Source: Gynurincola endophyticus (GTDB taxonomy: Bacteria > Bacteroidota > Bacteroidia > Chitinophagales > Chitinophagaceae). From it: a DNA stretch of 64,000 nucleotides. The translations under genes and the position numbers were made by a program. Below are positions 60,830 to 64,000 of this stretch, in pieces. Within the stretch, counting starts at the first letter, position 1; every line of letters starts with the position of its first letter. The stretch spans positions 248,001 to 312,000 of the forward strand of contig NZ_RCWL01000002.1 in assembly GCF_003991195.1 (NCBI RefSeq), read 5' to 3'. The notes below the pieces were generated by a model that was not told where the DNA came from, made no database searches, and saw only the letters and a list, made by a program, of their open reading frames with translations.

Positions 60830-61615
60830 ATGAAAGAATCATATGCCGTTGTAACCGGAGCCAGTCAGGGTTTAGGAAAATCGTTTGCACGACAGCTGGC
60901 TGCACGTCAATATCCACTCATTCTGATCAGTTTACCCAACGAAAATTTACCGGCCTTTTGTTCTCAGCTGAAGGCCGACTTCAAGGTAGAAGTGCATTGT
61001 TATGAAACCGATCTGAGCCTGAAAGAGAATATATTCTGTTTAACCGAATGGATCAATCAGAACTTCTCAGTAAACCTGTTGATTAATAATGCAGGTATCG
61101 GAGGTACTAAAAAGTTTGAAGAAGCGAGTGCTACTTATATTGCTAAAATTATCCAATTAAATGTACTGGCAACTTCATTGCTCACCCACCAGCTTTTACC
61201 TAATCTTCAAAAGCAGCAAAAGGCTTATATCCTGAACGTATCGAGTTTGGCGGCATTTTCCCCGATTGGTTACAAAACCGTTTATCCGGCTTCCAAAGCC
61301 TTCATACATTCCTTTTCGCGCGGACTGTATCAGGAACTGAAAGACTCAAATGTTTTTGTAAGTGTTGTAAACCCCGGACCCATGCGTACAAACGAAGATA
61401 CCACCCGCAGGATTGACGAACAAGGTTTCTTTGCAAAAATCACTTCACTTGATCCGGATAAAGTAGCTAAACATTGTCTCATTCAATTAGAAAAAAGAGA
61501 TACAGTGATCATGGTAAATCCGCTCAGCTGGTTATTATTGAAGTTGCTCCCCATCTGGTTGAAACTACCCATGCTTACCAATAAAATAAAAAGAGAGATC
61601 AGTATTACATCATGA
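60830..61615 (+). CDS. Classical short-chain dehydrogenase/reductase
   Basis: 261 residues. NAD(P) motif VTGASQGLGKSFARQL, NNAGIGGTKKF, Ser in VSSLAAFSP and the Tyr-x3-Lys pair in YPASKAFIHSF. Cytosolic with a hydrophobic C-terminal part (PLSWLLLKLLPIWLKLPML) that may attach it to the membrane. Likely a fatty or lipid ketone reductase, as that hydrophobic tail occurs in lipid-linked SDRs (inference). Its stop overlaps the start of the next gene by 4 nt (ATGA), showing coupling. Confidence 0.93.
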   Translation: MKESYAVVTGASQGLGKSFARQLAARQYPLILISLPNENLPAFCSQLKADFKVEVHCYETDLSLKENIFCLTEWINQNFSVNLLINNAGIGGTKKFEEASATYIAKIIQLNVLATSLLTHQLLPNLQKQQKAYILNVSSLAAFSPIGYKTVYPASKAFIHSFSRGLYQELKDSNVFVSVVNPGPMRTNEDTTRRIDEQGFFAKITSLDPDKVAKHCLIQLEKRDTVIMVNPLSWLLLKLLPIWLKLPMLTNKIKREISITS

Positions 61616-62586
61616 AAAAAATTTTTATAACAGGTATAACAGGATTGTTAGGTACCAATTTAGCCAATGAACTTTTACGCCAGGGTTATATTATCACGGC
61701 CATATTACGTGATCCGGGTAAGTATACCGGCCATCAATCGAATAATTTACGACTGGTGAAAATGGATCTATGGGGTCATTACATTGATTATTTAAAAGAT
61801 ATAGATATAGTGATTCACGTGGCGGCCGAAACATCTGTATCGTTACCCGGCTATAAAGCTTATGACCTTACTAATTATAAAGCCACTGTCAGGCTTTTTG
61901 AGATGTCATTACAACAGCAGATAAAACAATTCATTTTCATCAGCAGTGCCAATACCATCGGATATGGCAACCTGCATCATCCCGGTAATGAAACAATGCA
62001 GATGAAAAAACCTTTTGCTGATTTGTTTTATGCACAAAGCAAAATCAAAGCAGAAAAATATCTGCAAAGCCAATCAGATAAAATGAAAGTAATCATTTTG
62101 AATCCTGGCTTTATGTTAGGTGCATATGACAGTAAACCAAGTTCGGGTAAAATCATTTTAATGGGATTGAACAAAAAGGTAGTGTTCTATCCGCCCGGTG
62201 GAAAAAATTTTGTTCCTGTGAAAGATGTTGTATCTGCTATTCTTAACAGTTTTAAATATGGAATATCTGGCAAACGCTACCTTATTTGCGGAGAGAACAT
62301 TTCTTATAAAGTTTTTTTTCAACAATTAAAGACTAATACCGGTCAGTCACAATCGTTGATACCACTTCCTAAAGTTATATTGTATACGTTGGGTTATACC
62401 GGTAATTTATTAAGATTAATGGGTTTTAAAACAAATTTAAGCAGTGCAAATATGAAAGTACTCTGCACACAGAACTACTATAGCAGTAATCTATCACAAG
62501 AAGAGCTAAAAATAAAATATACATCAGTCAACGAGGCCATCCAGGAAACTGTTGATTATTTCAATACTAAAAAGGGAAGACGATAA
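61612..62586 (+). CDS. NAD-dependent epimerase/dehydratase (extended SDR)
   Basis: 324 residues. NAD motif FITGITGLLGTNLANEL, Asp-rich DIDIVIHVAAETSVS, ISSANTIGYG, and Tyr-x3-Lys in YAQSKIKAEKY. Resembles 3-beta-hydroxysteroid dehydrogenase/dihydroflavonol reductase-like proteins, perhaps modifying isoprenoid or lipid ketones together with the coupled upstream SDR (inference). Overlap of 4 nt with that gene. The stop codon (62584-62586) lies in the loop of a terminator. Confidence 0.92.
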   Translation: MKKIFITGITGLLGTNLANELLRQGYIITAILRDPGKYTGHQSNNLRLVKMDLWGHYIDYLKDIDIVIHVAAETSVSLPGYKAYDLTNYKATVRLFEMSLQQQIKQFIFISSANTIGYGNLHHPGNETMQMKKPFADLFYAQSKIKAEKYLQSQSDKMKVIILNPGFMLGAYDSKPSSGKIILMGLNKKVVFYPPGGKNFVPVKDVVSAILNSFKYGISGKRYLICGENISYKVFFQQLKTNTGQSQSLIPLPKVILYTLGYTGNLLRLMGFKTNLSSANMKVLCTQNYYSSNLSQEELKIKYTSVNEAIQETVDYFNTKKGRR

Positions 62587-62600
62587 ACGTCTTCCCTTTG
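62571..62600 (+). terminator. Terminator whose loop contains the stop codon
   Basis: AAAGGGAAGACG-ATAAA-CGTCTTCCCTTT, a perfect 12-bp stem followed by GTTAT. The 5' arm is the last coding part of the epimerase gene. Confidence 0.8.
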
Positions 62601-62641
62601 TTATAAAGTAAAAATATACCATTACAATAAATTAAAATGAA

Positions 62642-63028
62642 TTAATACATATCACGTCCACAATCAGGATTAAGGCATTTTTCTCCCGGTTTAACTATTT
62701 TTCTGAATATGTAAGACGTTGCGTTACTATTTTTAATAATATACTCACTGTACAGGTGCAGATTCCATCCGTTTTTAGAAAAGAAGTTCAGCACTTCAGC
62801 CTGTGAATGAAAAACCATCCGTTGATTTCCTTCATCTCTTAAACGTCTGTTAACTCTTCTGGCAATTTCATGACCGCAATCGATACTTACCGTAACACCT
62901 CTTGAGATATCCCGTACGTAAGTAGTGACTTTGTAATGCCGGATATTTTGCAGGCTATCCGTTTTTGTTTCCGCATAAGTAAAAATCGTACAGAAAAGGG
63001 CTGATAAAAAAAGAATTACTTTTCTCAT
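62642..63028 (-). CDS. Exported small protein of unknown family
   Basis: 128 residues from ATG 63028 (MRKVILFLSALFCTIFTYAE, a signal peptide); an upstream in-frame ATG at 63049 would add MKQKKSP. I do not recognise the mature part. It has two Cys near the end in KCLNPDCGRDMY (C-x4-C), one CG pair earlier (DCGHEIARRV), and otherwise basic/alpha-helical sequence such as RRVNRRLRDEGNQRMVFHSQ. Possibly secreted, disulfide-bonded. Stands between convergent and same-strand neighbours without obvious connection. Confidence 0.65.
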   Translation of the reverse strand: MRKVILFLSALFCTIFTYAETKTDSLQNIRHYKVTTYVRDISRGVTVSIDCGHEIARRVNRRLRDEGNQRMVFHSQAEVLNFFSKNGWNLHLYSEYIIKNSNATSYIFRKIVKPGEKCLNPDCGRDMY

Positions 63029-63115
63029 GGGGGACTTTTTTTGTTTCATCTTTAAGATAAGAATAAATATTCCCCCAATGAAAAACGAACTTCAATTATA
63101 TTATTTCTTTAACAT

Positions 63116-63487
63116 TTATTGATAAGCATTACTTATCTTATGATAGTAGTAATAAGTACCTAATACAAATATTAATGCAATGAGTGGAACCCAGATCATA
63201 TGTATATCTCCTGTTGCCATTACCAAACAGTAACCTGCTCCAACTACATCAATACATAATCCTGCAAATGCCCATTCTTTCAATCGCTTAAAACCGGGTA
63301 ACCAGATTACAATTAATGCCAGTATCCTTGCTATACCAATGAACGGCATCAGGTACATCGGAAATCCTAATAATTGATATACACCTTTGGAATTTTCGTT
63401 GCCTGTTAATTCCATTACAGAAGCATTTAGAAAAAAGAGTGTAATCAGAATCTTTAATGTCCAAAAAACGATTTTCTGCAATTTCAT
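63116..63487 (-). CDS. DoxX-like membrane protein
   Basis: 123 residues, four transmembrane helices: FWTLKILITLFFLNASVMEL, YLMPFIGIARILALIVIWLP, WAFAGLCIDVVGAGYCLVMA and MIWVPLIALIFVLGTYYYYH. DoxX-type pattern of a short helix, G-rich turn, and SKGVYQLLGFPMYL. Role not known. No HxlR gene is adjacent in this case. Start ATG 63487. Confidence 0.85.
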   Translation of the reverse strand: MKLQKIVFWTLKILITLFFLNASVMELTGNENSKGVYQLLGFPMYLMPFIGIARILALIVIWLPGFKRLKEWAFAGLCIDVVGAGYCLVMATGDIHMIWVPLIALIFVLGTYYYYHKISNAYQ

Positions 63488-63794
63488 AATGAAAGAAGAT
63501 AAGATGATGAAAATAGTTGATGAATAGTAAGTTAAAATTTTTATCGCTTTTATTCAACTTTATATCATAAATCAAATCGCTCATAGCGTGTACAGAAATG
63601 GTAGCTTCAAAAACCAGTCCGCTCATCCCTACACAATCAACAGTTATAGATGACAAACGGTTATATGTGAAGTATCGCTGGTAAACCAGCCTTTTTATAA
63701 GGTAATTCATTTAAAATACGGATCAATGTGAAATATGTTTTTAAGCTCTTTCATTAAAAAAGCTTAAATTAACAGTGTCTAAACTCGAATAAAC
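63488..63794. other. Intergenic region before the M61 peptidase gene
   Basis: 307 bp between divergent genes, AT-rich; no RNA gene or convincing promoter pair recognised. A minus-strand open stretch crosses it but overlaps the DoxX-like gene in another frame. Confidence 0.5.
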
Positions 63795-64000
63795 ATGCAT
63801 CATTTGTCCAAAACTAACTACAGGTATTGCTTACTTGCAGTACTCCTTTTTTCTGCTTTTTCTGTTCATGCACAAAAGCCGGTTATAGATTTCACCATTA
63901 ATGTTCCCGACCCTTCCGATAAAAGTTTTGAAGTTCGGCTATCTACCGGAAACTGGCCATCCGATACTTTATTATTCAAAATGCCCGAGTGGATGCCAGG
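63795..64000 (+). CDS. M61-family peptidase, 5' part only
   Basis: The first 68 codons of a gene that continues past the window. ATG 63795 opens MHHLSKTNYRYCLLAVLLFS and a signal peptide ending SVHAQ. Then the N-terminal beta-domain: PVIDFTINVPDPSDKSFEV, LFKMPEWMPG. The pattern IDFTINVPDP...S and L-x-MPEWMPG is typical of the first domain of M61 glycyl-aminopeptidase-like enzymes. The HExxH motif would lie outside the window, so identification is only from the N-terminus. Confidence 0.7.
   Translation, partial: MHHLSKTNYRYCLLAVLLFSAFSVHAQKPVIDFTINVPDPSDKSFEVRLSTGNWPSDTLLFKMPEWMP

Noticed and set aside
63288-63710. 140-codon minus-strand frame before and within the DoxX-like gene
   Set aside because: Overlaps 200 nt of a better supported gene on the same strand and has no recognised family.
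1-64000. CRISPR array, insertion sequence, prophage or integration element
   Set aside because: No regularly spaced repeats, transposase, integrase or phage-like gene was found in any frame.

Overview
The window looks like chromosomal DNA of a Bacteroidota, most probably a Chitinophagaceae-like bacterium. The evidence is: a SusC/SusD pair with a surface lipoprotein and a glycanase; many exported proteins starting M-K-K with Bacteroidota-style lipoboxes; LytS/LytTR signalling; several AraC regulators; promoter-like elements of the TTTG...TAnnTTTG type (best before tRNA-Ser); few Shine-Dalgarno sequences; moderately AT-rich DNA. The family assignment is inference. No insertion sequence, phage, plasmid or CRISPR element was seen.

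Layout. 1-1970: end of a serine hydrolase overlapping a bifunctional NAD(P)HX repair enzyme. 1988-10121: a compact mannan utilization locus on the minus strand (SusC, SusD, IPT/TIG surface lipoprotein, GH26 beta-mannanase) with a divergent cupin-AraC regulator. 10307-22830: accessory region with a DUF6624/TPR protein, AraC regulator, a GNAT-like unknown, an esterase, WbqC, a LEA-type lipoprotein, DUF5694, a LytS/LytTR two-component pair, an HMA protein and a beta-lactamase-like protein with a TPR tail; it holds the longest gene-free stretches and one frameshifted gene remnant. 22963-42750: mainly core functions: pyrE, a Nudix hydrolase, a tripartite RND efflux operon, a Crp/Fnr regulator, a pyrR-pyrB-coaD-thioesterase run, pruA, prfB (programmed +1 frameshift clearly readable), a Pmp3-like protein, a META lipoprotein, threonine aldolase, pgi, a PUR-domain protein and an ABC exporter. 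42953-51527: tRNA-Ser(TGA), an SDR with a Crp/Fnr regulator, a HExxH protein, an S41 peptidase, then a vitamin B6-related group (MocR regulator, GNAT, a tRNA-Cys-like sequence, pyridoxal kinase, YggS). 51533-64000: accessory genes, many regulator-effector pairs (AraC/Atu4866/SDR, XRE/DUF2975, HxlR/DoxX, membrane AraC/SDR/epimerase), a metallophosphoesterase, an acyltransferase, and the start of an M61 peptidase.

How genes work together. The SusCD lipoproteins would bind and import manno-oligosaccharides released by GH26, under the AraC protein, whose intergenic region holds two direct repeats 22 bp apart and a perfect palindrome. pyrR and pyrB make early pyrimidine steps and share a run with coaD. 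The B6 group joins PLP sensing (MocR), PLP formation (pyridoxal kinase) and PLP homeostasis (YggS); between GNAT and kinase lies a cloverleaf-forming tRNA-Cys(GCA)-like sequence with C instead of the near-universal U33, ending 15 nt before the kinase start codon. I regard this leader, the prfB frameshift, the AraC/SusC control region and the shared TPR tails as the observations most worth following. No clearly new multi-gene defence or biosynthetic system was found.
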